Positions 22,455-35,353 of a DNA stretch of 64,000 bases are shown here, one piece after another. The DNA comes from Prostheceraeus crozeri (lineage: Eukaryota > Platyhelminthes > Polycladida > Euryleptidae): NCBI GenBank assembly GCA_907163375.1, contig CAJQUW010003607.1, forward strand, positions 124,001-188,000. Reading direction: 5' to 3'. Position numbers and translations under genes: made by a program. Position 1 is the first letter of the stretch. Each line of letters begins with the position of its first letter. The notes under the pieces are model-generated. The model was not told the origin of the DNA. It did no database searches and saw nothing but the letters and a program-made list of their open reading frames with translations.

Positions 22455-24553
22455 CAGGGTGTCCGTAAATTCGCTTGACTTTTAAATTGAATATCTACAT
22501 GAGAAAGCAATAAACTTTTTCATCACAAACCATGTTATGTTATGCAACATAAAGGGGAATTTACGAATCTAACAATAAGAAGCTAATATTTGAAGATTAA
22601 AATGTTCAAATCAAATGTTCAAAATGATGGCCGTCGCAATCAATCAGTGCAGTCAATCGCCGAATAATATCGAAAACACCAGCGGCAAGTTCTTCACGTG
22701 TGACTTCATTGCAGATGTCAGTGATCTTCTCACTCGACTGGTCCAGGCACAGAATTAGACAAGTCGTCTCTTCTTCCGTTTGACTAGAAGGGAAGCATTG
22801 GAACATGTAACGTTATTGAAATGGCACAATCTCCTGACTAAATACCATAGCAATCGAACAATGAGGGGCCAGTTCAACATTAAACACGCCAAATTGTGCA
22901 AAGTTTCAGTGACTGTTATCAACCGGATTACACAGCAAAGAGACACAGACGATGTCAAGTTCTACAGAGAAGTTTGTGAACGCTTTTTCATGCGCCTGCT
23001 AACTTTTTTTGAAATGATCGGAGAGCCCAACATTATCGAGAAAATTTTTGCGCAATGATCTGAATTCTTCGAATTTGAAAGAGTCGTGGCGATCGGAGCA
23101 TTTTGAGGGAATTCAGAGCAATCCGCAAGCGACGCACGACTATTTTTCTTATCTCTGCAAGGTATTAAAAATTTCTTTTTGCCCACTTATTAAGTTCTTG
23201 CATGTGCCATCTGTTTGAATCAGTTTGCACTTCTAGCAAAGTGATACGATTAAACAATCTAGTTCTGTGGGTCCAGGTTTTGTGGCTTACCATGATCGTA
23301 TATCTTCGCTTTTATCCATCTCCAGAACCGAAAGTTGAGAGGATTCAGATCAGGTGAACGTAGAGGACACTCTCGGTCACATCCTCGACTTATCACGCGA
23401 TTTGAGATGCATGTTGATTGCTTGACATCTGACTAGATGTGGCAATTGTGCTCATTAACGATCCCATCGAGTGAAAAATACGCCTCGTCAGACCAGACGA
23501 TATCATCGATTACATTCTGATTGTCGAGATGTCATCTCGCAAACTCACAGTGCTTTGTCTTGTCGGCCGACTCAAGTGCTTGCACGACTTGTAATTTGTA
23601 CGGGTTGAGTCCTAGTTCATGACGAAGGATTTTGTGGACACTAGTCTTTGAAATGATACCAACCTCTTCAGCCACTTTGCGAACTGACGTGACTCCTAGC
23701 TTTGATTTTGAACTAGTCTCCTCGACGACGCAATTCATAGTGGCAATTGTCATGTCATCCATTGTAGGACGGCTACTGCGAGGTTTATCATGAACGCTGC
23801 CAGTTTCTTTAAACTTTTTGATGATATTTGCAATCGATGTGTTGTTGTAAAAGGATCTTTGTGAATGCGTCTTTGAGTCTTAAACATTCGAAGGGCAGCT
23901 GTAGCACTTCTATTGCATGCATAGAAGCACTGAACTATCTCTATCCGAGTCTGAGGATCCATTGTGAATATGATAGGCAGCGATTGTACCACTTCACAGT
24001 GGGATTTCTAACATAGCATGAGGAAACTCTATGATGCAGACTAAACCTATTGGTTGACACACACACGTCTTTGTCATTGGTTAGCGAAAACCATCACGTC
24101 ATGGATATAGGATATTTCAATTCTATGCCATGAAGGCTGATTAATTTGACGTTCTCAATTGAAGATGATACGATATGAATCAATCAATGACTAAGCATGT
24201 CGTCATGGCTGGTGATGAAAGTTTCATAGAATTGAATAAGGGAAAATATTGAGCTATGTCTCCTGGGTAAGGTTAATTGAAACAATTGACAATACGGCGA
24301 ATTGACTTAAACATTTACTGAAACTGAAATGAATTCACCAAAACTATAATTGTGCATGTAATATTCATTACAAAATTGACAGCATGCAGAATGTAAAATT
24401 TAAGCAGCTAAATAATCGAATATTCATTTCTTATGGTTAGATTCGTCAATTCCCCTTTATGTTGCGTAATATATCATGGTTTGTGACGCAAAAAAATATT
24501 GTTTCTCATGTAGATATTCAATTTAAAAGTCAAGCGAATTTACGGACACCCTG
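22455..24553 (-). mobile_element. Mariner-like DNA transposon, interrupted
   Basis: Inverted repeats of about 120 bp begin CAGGGTGTCCGTAAATTCGC at both ends, flanked by TA. The minus strand holds a broken mariner-type transposase. The N-terminus lies near 23960 (MDPQTRIEIVQCFYAC), helix-turn-helix sequence near 23830-23650 (VRKVAEEVGI, TSVHKILRHELG), the first catalytic Asp box near 23490 (VWSDEAYFSLDG), and RSPDLNPLNFRFW near 23350. After an inserted element at 22748-23269, the C-terminus resumes (ITDICNEVTREE, HHFEHLI). A segment between the first Asp box and SPDLNP is missing, including the second catalytic Asp. It is dead. Confidence 0.88.
22740..23277. mobile_element. 522-bp non-autonomous element, copy 1, inside the mariner transposase
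   Basis: Ends CACAGAATTAGA (22748) and TCTAGTTCTGTG (to 23269) form a short inverted repeat, flanked by an exact 8-bp duplication GGTCCAGG (22740-22747 and 23270-23277). A close copy in inverted orientation lies at 59129-59648 with its own 8-bp duplication. An 8-bp duplication suggests hAT or a related superfamily. Both copies keep overlapping open frames of 74 and about 90 residues, but these show no known domain. Confidence 0.92.
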
Positions 24554-26370
24554 TATTTTCAAATGATGTGGAGACGATATCTGTGCGCACTGCACTTGCA
24601 AGTGAGCACTATGACCCTCCACCCATCTTCTGAGCAACCTGAACGCATAGAAGCATCTAATTTAACTCTTCTAATCCTGATTAATTTCTAAGGTATTGTT
24701 CACAGTCACAGAAAAACCAGTGTGCAGCAAAATTGGCATGTTCAAGTGAAAATACGGCTCGCAAATCATCATCCGACATCACAAATAATTCTTGAAGAAG
24801 TTTGTCAACTGTCAACACGAAATGTGAGTCGATGGCCCCGTCGTCCCCCTTTGCGCACGCCTCTGACTCCGGGGTATTTGAAAATGAAATTTGATTCATT
24901 CATATAAAAGTTAATCGTGTTCCATTCTTATATAATCTCGAAACCTACTTGATGTAACAAATACTGAGTAATTATCAGTTCTTCCTTCGTGATATATTTC
25001 CGAACTGATCGCCGTCTTCAAGTCTCAGACAATATCCCAGTATCAGTTGTCGTGACAGCCATCACGTAATTTCGCGATTGCGGAGAAATGACTGAACTTT
25101 CAAGCAGAAGAAGCGATCAGATTGTAATTGCATTTCTATCCTGTTGCGGTGGACAATGACTTTTCCAGCAGGTCATTTGTCTGTCAAAAGCAATCTAAAC
25201 CAAGAATCATTGCATCAGAACATCACAATTGCTTGTCTAGTGCATGCTATCTTTACTTGATCGTTTTCATTTATTCTCATTTCTACTCCCACAGCATTAA
25301 ACAGGCCTGGATTTTCAGAATTATTGAAGGCAAACGCTTTAGGCTCCTCATTAATTTTTCGCATTTCCAATTAAACTTCCTGCAATTATTCCTTCCACAA
25401 AATTTCTCTACAGATTCTTACAAGGTACACGATTCTGTTTTATTCAAGCTTATATGCGAGTGACGCTTGCCTAAAAGTTGTAGACGAAAATATTAAATTC
25501 GTTCATTGTCTGCAGACTAATGTAGGCCTACTATAATTACGTCTTGAGTAGAGATGTAGTTCGGCCAATTTTACATTTTGCTTTTATTCGCTCAACTAAT
25601 GCTAGCCACATTCCTGATCCTCGTTCGCCACATGTTTTAATCTAGTTCATTAACGTTGAAGCGCAGGAGCGCAGGAGCGCAAGCTTTTAATTGAACATAT
25701 AATTAAAGGTTCTCCAACACTTCTTAATCGAAACAGTCTCGGTACCAGAATCACTATCTAAATACTTGCATATAAATTTCACTTTTCTCATTTCTGATAC
25801 ATTCCTCAATAAACTAAGATGATGCTTTGATTTCAATTTGATGTCTCTATGTAAATAGAATATTAGTTGTATTAGAATGTTGAGTTGCATCCTCATTTTA
25901 AGGATGGGAACATATCTGAATAGCTGTCATTTCATCCAATAACAGGAATCATTAGCAGGCTTAGTTCACATCTCTCAACAACGACACAGCTCCTTATTCA
26001 AAGTTGCAGCCATGTCTCTAGTTCGGATCCAATACAAGTGACAAAACAATGTAGCTTAGAAAACACAGAATAAGCAAGTTTCCTCATTATAATGCTTTTA
26101 GTCACTCAATTGCATTTTTCAATTATCAACACGTGCAAAGCAGGGAGTTGTCAGAAATTTGTTGCAATGGAGTTGGGCAAAACCATCAGTTAGTAATATA
26201 AATAAGAATAAAACCATCAGCAGTAAATACAGCAAGAATCAAAAGACGACAATTATTTGATGCCGGCAAACAATTAATTGTAATTTTATACATTGTTGTA
26301 AAAGTATTGCCTTATACAATTATTAATATGCTATTATGCATTGCAAGAGCGAAAAAGTTCGAGACTTTGC
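24554..26370. other. Gene-free AT-rich stretch
   Basis: No gene is recognised. A frame on the minus strand at 24681-24899 (72 residues, acidic, ending FFCDCEQYLRN) looks slightly protein-like but matches nothing I know. GCGCAGGA is repeated near 25661-25680. Confidence 0.4.
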
Positions 26371-26374
26371 TTGA

Positions 26375-27300
26375 TATAAGTCAGTCCATGGACAAATGGT
26401 AGTCAATATGCACTCCTAACCAGCGAAAGATTTTGGAAGGAGTGATTGAGGTGAAGTCGTCTGTGATTGGAGTTGAAGGGGGCTTGTCTTTCTTGCGGCT
26501 TGAAGAGCACCACAGAACTTCAGACTTGATGCCATTAAGTCTTAATTTGCTTGCGCTCAACCACTGCAGGATGTCCTGAAGACAAAGTTGCATCCGCCGC
26601 GAGCATTGGGAAGTGGCAGAGGGAGAGCAGGACCCGTAGATTTTCTAGTCGTCTCCATAGGCTTAAGCGCTTTGGTCATGGCGATCAATCATTTGAAAAA
26701 GGTCGGCGGTGTGAGGATGAAAAATAGTGGACCTATCATTGATCCTTGAAGGAAACCATGAGCATTTGGAGATGCAATAGATCATAATGACAGGAACGAG
26801 TCGCACCATTGCAGGACATGACCGGAAATACCAAAGAAAGCGCTCAGTCGCTGTAAGACCATGGAATAATCGCCAGAGTCGAAAGCAGATGACTGATCAA
26901 GTTGTGCGAGAAGACAGAGATTCCCGTTGTCAATGGCAGTCAATGGCAGACTCATTGAGAAAGACGCTTCGAAAGCAGTCAGAGCAGACGCTTCGGGAGA
27001 AGGCTAAACTTAGACAGATGAGAGCGAAGCTGCGGAGCGACAAGCCGTTCAAGTAATTTGGAGAGGACGGGAGGTTGGAGATATGGCGATAGGAGTCAAC
27101 CCTTCAAGGTTCGTGAGCACCTTACTTAGGAGAAGGGGCAGCTTCTGATGTCTTCCATTTGGTCGGGAACTCACCTGAAGAAAGTGCAGTGAGATATTGA
27201 ACAGGAATGAAAGAAATTGGGAGATGATGTCGGTGCTTTCTTTCAACAACTTCTTAGGCAGAGAATCGGAAGAGCTCGGTGAACGTCAAGCCCCTCCAAA
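26375..27300 (-). mobile_element. Degraded LINE (CR1/L2-like reverse transcriptase)
   Basis: On the minus strand, successive pieces in several frames show the landmarks of a non-LTR reverse transcriptase. FPTKWKTSEAAP and a YRHISNLP motif come first, an AYGDD box (derived from YADD) lies near 26660, and QLCLQDILQWLSASKLRLNG followed by KSEVLWCSS near 26590-26500 leads to FRWLGVHIDYHLSMD near 26390. Many frame shifts and stops separate them, so it is an old copy. Plus-strand open frames here are antisense to it. Confidence 0.75.
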
Positions 27301-30300
27301 TTGTCAGGCTGGCATAGCTGAGAGGACGAAGGCTGATCACGAAACATATAATGATCGAGATGACTCCAGGGACGAACAGAAGTAGTCCTGCAGACAGGAA
27401 TGGGAGAGGGGAGTGACGAGACCCATCGGAGCAAATTGTGATAGGATCCAGCATCAACAATATCGACCAAGTGGGAGATTGCAGCGGGTCACAACTAAAT
27501 CAAGTGCACCACTGCAGTTGCGTATTGGACCATTTACAGCACAGTTGGAATTGTAGATTAGAATAGGCTATAACTTAATGTGGTAACACACATCTGTCCA
27601 GTTCTGAAAGAAAAAATGGATCTAGTACAAAGAATTTTGTTCAAATTCATTCAAAACTGAATGATTGTAGGTAGTAGCTCTTTAGTTTATGTGATTTGCC
27701 GATTTTATTATTCTGATTTGGCTTTGATTAACAATGTCATTAGTCGTTCGATTGATGCTAATAAAAATCATCAATAAAAGGGAAGCTTTAGAATTTGTGG
27801 ATATTGAAATGTCGAATTTCAATCAAAATGATGCAAAATTTACAACTTTAGTGCTTTGTCGAATTTACACGGTTAACCGACAATCTGGTCGGTTTTCGGT
27901 TTAATTTTGCGGCAGGCAAATACAGTCGAATCTTGGTGTCTTTTGTAGATTTAATTTTGCTGCCATGGTCACTATATTCTTTGCATATTCACATATGAAA
28001 TCTTCAACTAGTTTTCTCTCACACACACTCACTCTCAGGTTTAAGAATAATCAAAATAACAATTAGAATAAAATCATGGAAGATGAATTCATTGATCAAC
28101 TACTTAATTGGCTAAATATTGTGTGGTGATAAAATTTGGACATTCTCATAGAGGATGAAGGTGCATTACAGCGTCTGTTTTACGATGTCAAACACGAGAC
28201 ATTTATTGATATTTATGACAGTTTGCAGACAAACGTAGTGTCTGATACCAATTTTTTATTCATTCATTTATGATTTAAAGTTAATCTAACTTGAGATTTT
28301 GGGCAAGATAAAAAATGCTCTTCACTGTATTCACAGGCATCGATTCGAGCCATTCAATTGCATTTCTCGACTGCTCATCAATTTGAAAACTTCCGAGCTG
28401 TGTGAGACTTCAGATAAAATATTGACATCAACATTCCTTCGAATTGTGTACAATCTCCAAAACGCAGTTGTTGTGAATCCCTTCGCTGTGACAGACAACA
28501 CAATAGCGCAAATGTATCACATAAGAATTTTCAACTTGAATTCAACCAAAGATCTCCCGACAAACTCACCTTCTAAGAGCAAGTACCCGTAGCGTGTATA
28601 TGTGTTGTATATTCACTTTGGTTTGTGAATCGTCTTTAATACTGATAAAAGAACGATTTTTAGCAAAAACAATTTTACTTAAACCGAGATTCTTTGTATC
28701 TGAAGCTCACTGTGTGATTTACATTTGGTAGAATATGGTCAGTATATCTTGTAATTTCATGTCAGTTTTAACATCGACAGTCACAACTGTGATGAAATTA
28801 ATTATTCACACATTATAATTGCCATTTCAACCGATCAGGACTTGATCCTGACAATTGCCATCGGTCGTACGTAAGTGGTTCGTAGCTGCAGTGGTAGTGA
28901 GACAGGTCTAGAAAATCTTGGATCGTATGTTGGAGCCCTACTGTCAGCACATCTTTTGTATAGCAATTTGATCTATCGTTTATCTCCTTTCATTAATTGC
29001 TAAATTCGCATTTAAACTCGATAAAGACGCATATAGTAAGTAAGCTTTGCAGTGAAGTAGGCCTAGGCCTAGTTGAGGTTGCTATTTGGCTGTGTCTTAA
29101 AGAAATTACAAGTACTGACAATTTACAACTTGATCCAATTCAATTGCAAATAATACTGGCAGCCACAGAGCTATAATGCTTGCTGACTTAGTTTCCGCTA
29201 GCAACTTTTGTGCAGTAGGTCTACATCTAATGTAAAAAAGTGAATGAATTCATGATGTTTCACTATAAAATTATTTTCAGAAATATTTCAATTTCTGCAT
29301 TATGAATTGCTTCACATTAAAATGAAGGTCGATCAACAATTTGAATCCACAAATGGCAATCGATTCCTTGCAATTATACATAAAAAATTTCTAAATACTT
29401 TCGGGATTTGAAAATTCGAGCTATGCAGTGTGAATCAAGATTTATGCATACGATATATTTCTACTGTTCCGCTGTTTTAGAAATATAAATGATAATTATT
29501 ATTTTCATGATAGATATCTACCCATTTCCTGATTTCAATCTATAAGTAGGAATCAAGTTGCACACTTATGTGTATTAGTACATTCACGTATAGGCCTATC
29601 CGCTCGCCCACTACACTTCGTGCTCTGCCAATTCTTTACTTTTCTGCAAAGAGTTCCTATCAGATGACTACCTTATCTCATTTAGCAGACAAGAAGCATC
29701 TCCCGAAAGTGTTTAGATATTTTCATTGAGATGCTAATGATAATAAATAAATCGGATGCGAGTGGACTTCATTCAGGAAAGCTGCATCGATTTCCCATAG
29801 AAATCCGACCTTTCGCCTTGTTTAAGTTAGTGGGACTAGAAATGACAACATCTGTTATTTGCTGATGATAGCTGCTTGGCTAGACGCCGATCTATGTCAA
29901 TAGTGCTTAGATCTTAATCAGAATAAACTGCTTAAACCTGCAATAGCTTCTGATTCTTGCCATGAGGGAATATATTGCAAATTATTTCATCAAAAGGATT
30001 TTATATTTAGATAGAAATAATAATGACCATGAATCTTCACAAAGTACAGTGACAATGCACCGGTGCGTAACCATCAACCAAATTGAAACCACTATCGTTT
30101 AGGTTTAGGCACCGTTGTCATGTTTTCGAATGTAGGCTACAAGTCCGTTCTAGTCTCTATGTCCTTTAAAAGAACAAGACTGCCAGATTTCTATTAGCTT
30201 TCCTATGGCAAACGCGCTTTTCCTGAAACGTCGCTGTGACGTTATGTGAACATAGTGGCACAACACGACCGAGCCCATTAAAGTGAACCCTATTGCCTGT

Positions 30301-31465
30301 TCAAACTAGCAATTAGTGGCATCTCAAAGAGAAATATGTATCAGCTGATTTTCAGCGTCGACCTCACCACGTATTTTCTGAAACATTTTTTGGCTTCCGT
30401 CCTCTGTTTTCATACCTAGAAATCTCTGTAAAAAATAATGAAGAATTGTGAAACTTGAATTGAATTATTGTTTCTTAAATGAATCTTAAACTGGTTTAGA
30501 TTACGAGTTGCGCCAATAAAGCGCTATCGGGTCTGAAATTCTATCATCGACATGCAGTACACTCAGATATTAATTTCCACAATTTAATGAGCTCATCATC
30601 ACCCTGCATCAACTTATAACGATATTAAACAGTAGCTTATTTTTCTGAGAAAATGAAAATTGATGATGTCTTCGCAATTGATCTTTAAAGACAAATAAAA
30701 ACCATAGAAGTCTGCATACATCGAATCAGTAGCCTTTTAAAATAGCTGACGTATAATTGTTTTATGGTTGTTATTCCATCTTGAAAGATAAATTGTGAAT
30801 ACATCTGAGTCAGCGCCAAAATGTTTTTTCATTTCATCATCCTCGAAATAATTTGTCAATATCGTCTGACTAGTTTTAATTATTGTGTGTGAAGAGAAAA
30901 TGCATCTCCTTTGGTTCTCAGCCATTAAGTATTCTGAAATTGAAAAAAATGAAAATAGTGTGTACACGGTACAACCCGATGTTTCCGCTGGCACGACACG
31001 GTCACATCATTCAGAAATTATGCACTAGGATGAGTGACCGATCAAGTCATCAGTTCGATTTAGCCGCTGAGTTTCAAATTCATTTTCAATTTCGATTACT
31101 ATTGTCTGAATTTAAGGAATTTGCTTCTTCTCTTCACATGCAATGATCGCTGTGTCTTCATGACTATTATCTGAAATGTTTCCATAAGTTTCGCTTTCTT
31201 ATAATTCTACATTATTTTCAAATAAATGAAATTGTGGTATGATCTCAGATGGTTAGTCAGACATGAAAACATGATCATGGAATTAGAAAATAGCAAATTG
31301 TGTAATTAGATCACAAAACACAACCCATGTGTCAATACAGTACTATTCACACCTGCGACCAGGCGCAGCGAGCTTGCAGAGTGCATACTCATGCGGACAT
31401 TAGAAACATTAGAATAGGGGCCTACAATGGATCCGTTCACATTGAGACGCACAACCAAGCAACCG
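27301..31465. other. Gene-free AT-rich region
   Basis: I find no gene or RNA that I can defend. Two overlapping TAGGCCTA octamers lie at 29058-29071 and another at 29591. The segment around 28850-28930 is slightly tRNA-like but lacks usable internal promoter boxes. Confidence 0.4.
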
Positions 31466-31620
31466 CAGGGCTATAATGTCAGAAGAAGATTGGAGAACTT
31501 GGAGGGAGAAGGCGATGGACAGATTGAAATGGCGGCAAATTGCTAAGGACACGTTAAAGGGTGTGATGGAGACTGCGCTTTTGACTGCGAACATCGTGTT
31601 ATTTTTGTGTGCATGACATT
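31466..31620 (+). mobile_element. Possible LINE ORF2 C-terminal scrap
   Basis: The frame from ATG at 31471 gives SEEDWRTWREKAMDRLKWRQ followed by IAKDTL. Tryptophan/arginine-rich tails of this kind (DRxxWRxxVxxAxDRxKWR) are typical of the last residues of LINE reverse transcriptase proteins in invertebrates. It is short and isolated, so the call is tentative. Confidence 0.35.
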
Positions 31621-34304
31621 TCCCCCACCCTTTTTCAGGGAATAAGGTGTTGTTAAAAAAATGAAAAATTCTTCTATAAGACGGATTATCTATCATTAAC
31701 GACATGTCTTACTATTTTTTGAGTGAAAAATATGTATGCGGCAAACGTCCTTTGAGTAAATTATGTGTTCGACATTTCAAGACAAGCTGATTTCGTAAGC
31801 ATCGTTACGAAACCCGAGGAATGCGATGAATGGATTGATCAGGTCATGGAAGTGTTGTTACATCATTAACTTTAATGCAATCCGTTACAAAATTGATGAT
31901 ACTGCTTTGTTTTCTTTGTTGGCGATCTTTGGAAAATAATCGGATAATTTTGCATGTCACTCAGGATAATGTGATATTTTTAAGGTGACATAATTTTAAT
32001 CTGTTCTTCTCCCGGAGACGAGTTCCAGCAAATGTGTCTATGGATGATCTCTATTAGCCTCAATAATAGTACATTGCCGCTAGTTATTTCGGCTTTTATT
32101 CGCTTCTTATCGAAATGATTTGGTGAAATATTCCATTTAGCTGCGGAACTAACACCGAAAGATGAAAAAAGCTTGCCTCGGATTTCCTTAACATGAATAT
32201 ATCAATACGTTGTTGATATCAGATCTGCAGGAAATTAACTTGCATATCATAGACCATTCTTTCGTTCTTTCTCTCATCCCAGATGATCATATGAACACAA
32301 CACTCAATGATTTTGATATTATGATTGAGGTATAGAATGAAAATATGAAAGAACTATTTCAATTTTCAACTTATTTTCTATGCATGCACATTTCTCATAT
32401 GAATTAAATACACATTATCAGAACACTAAAGCACGGATGTTTAGCCAATAATCACGGATGCATGACTGTTATGACTTTATACTGGATTAGAAACGAATCG
32501 ATGGGTTTATGTCACTTTCAAACGATTATCGACATAAGTCTAATATCGATTACACAAATTTGACAAGTAGGCGAATTGAAAAACTCGAAATTATTTGAGC
32601 ACAGAATGCAGGCTAGGTTTAAGATAGGCACATCAGCACCGTAGTGGCAAATGCGAAGAGAATATGCAAGCATAGCCATTTGATCTAATTTATATTGCAT
32701 TTCATTGGTTGCAAAATTTTAATTACAAAGTCTGTTTATGCCCAACTCCTGTTGTGGCAATGATTCAGAAGTCAGAACTTTATTGCCAACAACTGCGGAC
32801 AAACTGACAACAATGAAAAAATACAATATAAATGGCAAGATAAAAAGCAGAAATGTTTGATACTTGTTGTAATATTCAAATTTAGAATTCATCTTTAGGA
32901 TGTACATTCTTGAGGGTGACCGAACTCTTAAAGCTGAAAACAGCATCAATATTTGTCCACGAAAAGCCGGAGTATCCAGATAGTGAAATATTCTCAGTTA
33001 ATTTGAACGAATATCCACGAAAATTCAGTACCATAAAGCAAATGCGGGAGAATGTCTGACTACTTGCTTAATAAACCTCGTTACTTGATAAGGCAATACT
33101 TTTGGGGACGCTTTGAATACATATCTCTTTTAAGAAAAATAAATCGCGTTAATAAATAGGCCAATTGAATATTCTAACTCAGCACAGAAAGATTTTACTT
33201 TGTCAGAGCAGTAAATGCTGAACATGTTGATGATTATGGTTGATAATCGGTGTCTAATGCGGCATGATTTGTCTTCATATTTCCAGCTCCCCTATTTCCA
33301 ACTTTCATCAAGTATGTAAATGAATCTTTTGTGATGCTAAACTAATGAGGATTTCTCTTAAATACGATTAAATGCAGATTCATCGAGAGGTATACCTCTC
33401 ATCTCCTTGAATATCAATTCACTACATTTTATTCACATGTTAGAGCTTCAAAGTCAAAGATAACCAAAACTAAACTCAAGTGTGATTATTATGCGGCTCC
33501 TTTGAAGTCAGAAGAAGCGCTTGTAATGAAACTTCTGGTCCTCATTCTTGAGAGAACTTGACTTATATTGATCAAGTGTCTTTCTAGCACTATAGCTACA
33601 GATGATAGAGGAACGCAGATAAAAAAGCAAGATTGATAATCATGGTAATTAACTGTATTTCTGTACAGAAAATGTACTTCACAATTTGTGTGGCGCAAAG
33701 GAACTTCCATACAGAATAATTTATCTATCATAAATGGTTAGTACATTAGTTTTATAAATGCGCGGGATGAAATCAGCTTTTGGAGTTTCGTAACAATATT
33801 CATTTTGTTCCTTATTCATATCAATTTCCTCTTACATAAATATTTGGAATGTTTAATCAGAAGAGACGGAACGTCAAATGTGCAATTCCATGCTCCAAAT
33901 ATTAGAGAAAGGCACAATTTTCTTATTAAAATTAATAATTGATGTGTATTGATATGTAATTGATTATGTAAATCAACCTTGCAATCAAAGTCTCAGAATT
34001 TCATAACGCTCCTCTGAAATGAAAAAGGATAGCAATATTTTTGGAAAGATTGCTTCCTCCGTCAATATTTTTGGTGACAAATATTTCTGGTCATGTGTTT
34101 AGTCGTGGTCGGATAGGTTTTCAACGATAATTACCTCTATGTATACTGCAATTAAAAGATATGCAACGGAACAGAAGAATCACATTCGCTCAATAAATCG
34201 TCAGTTTCATGCATTTTGATCAATATGGATTCAACTATGCGAGTGTCCCATATTACAATATGACAACTGCCGAGTTGTTCAACACTTACACTCCATCAAG
34301 TACC
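31621..34304. other. Gene-free AT-rich flank of the Polinton
   Basis: No gene, RNA or repeat is recognised. This appears to be the pre-insertion sequence on the left side of the Polinton. Confidence 0.45.
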
Positions 34305-34310
34305 GACGAC

Positions 34311-34702
34311 AGTAGTGAAAACTGTGCCCTACTTGCCACGGATAGGTACATGGATAGGTACATGTAAAGTTTAGTGTTATCAATAGGTACATGGATAGGT
34401 ACATGTAAAGTTTAGTGTTGTCAATAGGAACATGGATAGGTACATGGATAGGTACATGTATACTTTAGTTATCGATAGGCACATGGATAGGTACATGTAT
34501 AATTCAGTGTTATGAATAAGAACTTGTATGAGATCTGTTTTACTGGATAGGTACATGTGTTTGGTACACTCAGTTGAGTACACTGTGTTTGGGAACGTCT
34601 ATGATCGAACTTGTGTGGTTTGGTTCTGAGCACTTGGGTACGTACCGATAGACGTCCGTTGTTTGATTTTGAATGGGTTTGCTCAATTGCGACTATTGTG
34701 AC
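34311..34702. repeat. Polinton left terminal inverted repeat (392 bp)
   Basis: It reads identically to the reverse complement of 54584-54975. The outer half is built from 10-20 bp direct subrepeats around GGATAGGTACATG, a common feature of Polinton ends that may bind the replication protein or integrase. The open frame inside (34380-34583, minus) only translates these subrepeats and is not a gene. Confidence 0.97.
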
Positions 34703-34838
34703 AATTATTTTTAATGTAGCACTATTTAGATGTGAAACTTTACTGTGCAGTTATGATTTAGTTGCTCCCCAATAAGAAAACCAATTCCAGAACTATGTTT
34801 AAAATGAAAAGACAAGAGATTTACAATGTAAGTTTAAT

Positions 34839-35129
34839 TTAAGCGTGAAAAATAAATGACGGGTGCAAATCACGTCCCTCAGGCGACTCCATGATCTTCA
34901 AGAAGTCATCACACCACTCATGGAATGTCGGATTTTTACTAAAGTCATGGTCACATTCGTGTACCGGACACTTCACCGGTAGTCCATTCCGCCTTTGAAG
35001 TGCAGAGACAGTCAAGGTCTTCCACAGGGCCACTTTGCAGCCGCAAGACAGATGCATGGTCATGTCCAACTGACCTCCCATAATGACTTGGCTGTCATTT
35101 TGAAAATAAAATAGTGGTTTTGAGGACAT
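34839..35129 (-). CDS. Small Cys/His-rich protein, possible zinc-binding
   Basis: A 96-residue protein, the only left-half gene pointing towards the left terminus. Its centre has HLSCGCKV, then about 20 residues later KCPVHECDHDF. The C-x-C ... C-P-x-x-x-C-x-H spacing suggests a zinc ribbon or a degenerate RING-like fold, but I cannot assign a family. A good TATA box lies upstream (TATATAAAGG read on the minus strand, about 35185-35194), facing away from the gene at 35354 and sharing a 224-bp intergenic region with it. A regulatory or host-interaction role is plausible from size and position only. Confidence 0.55.
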   Translation of the reverse strand: MSSKPLFYFQNDSQVIMGGQLDMTMHLSCGCKVALWKTLTVSALQRRNGLPVKCPVHECDHDFSKNPTFHEWCDDFLKIMESPEGRDLHPSFIFHA

Positions 35130-35186
35130 GCTTCTTGTTATGGAACGTTGAGGATAAGTACTTAACAGTTTGGAACAATGTCATCC

Positions 35187-35194
35187 TTTATATA
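35187..35194 (-). promoter_or_regulatory. TATA box for the 34839-35129 gene
   Basis: TATATAAA on the minus strand, about 58 bp upstream of the ATG. Confidence 0.6.
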
Positions 35195-35264
35195 GTTATA
35201 TATATTCTTTAGGGAAGTTCGGTACCTCTCTGATTGGCTGTTAGGATTTCCTTTGTTTAAAAAG

Positions 35265-35272
35265 TATATAAG
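35265..35272 (+). promoter_or_regulatory. TATA box for the 35354-35815 gene
   Basis: TATATAAG about 82 bp upstream of the ATG. Together with the opposite TATA box at 35187 it makes this a divergent promoter. Confidence 0.6.
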
Positions 35273-35353
35273 TCCGAGGTTTGTACCGATTCTTATCAAA
35301 GGTTCTAATCCTCACGTTTACAAGTTACAATTATTTTAAATCTACAAGTCATA

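Noticed and set aside
22780-23186. Overlapping open frames on both strands inside the 522-bp element
   Set aside because: Repeated in the second copy, but without a domain. Two-copy conservation is explained by recent transposition; kept only as a question in the findings.
24681-24899. 72-residue acidic frame, minus strand
   Set aside because: Slightly protein-like composition, but no family, no neighbouring exons and no splice context that I could support.
26787-27385. Plus-strand open frames rich in Arg/Gln/Glu
   Set aside because: They are antisense to a recognisable minus-strand LINE reverse transcriptase remnant.
28850-28930. tRNA- or SINE-like segment
   Set aside because: A GCAGTGGTAG-like A box is present, but there is no usable B box and no cloverleaf.
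34380-34583. Open frame in the left terminal repeat, with an identical frame in the right one (54703-54906)
   Set aside because: It only translates the GGATAGGTACATG subrepeats. The identity between the two ends follows from the inverted repeat and is not coding conservation.
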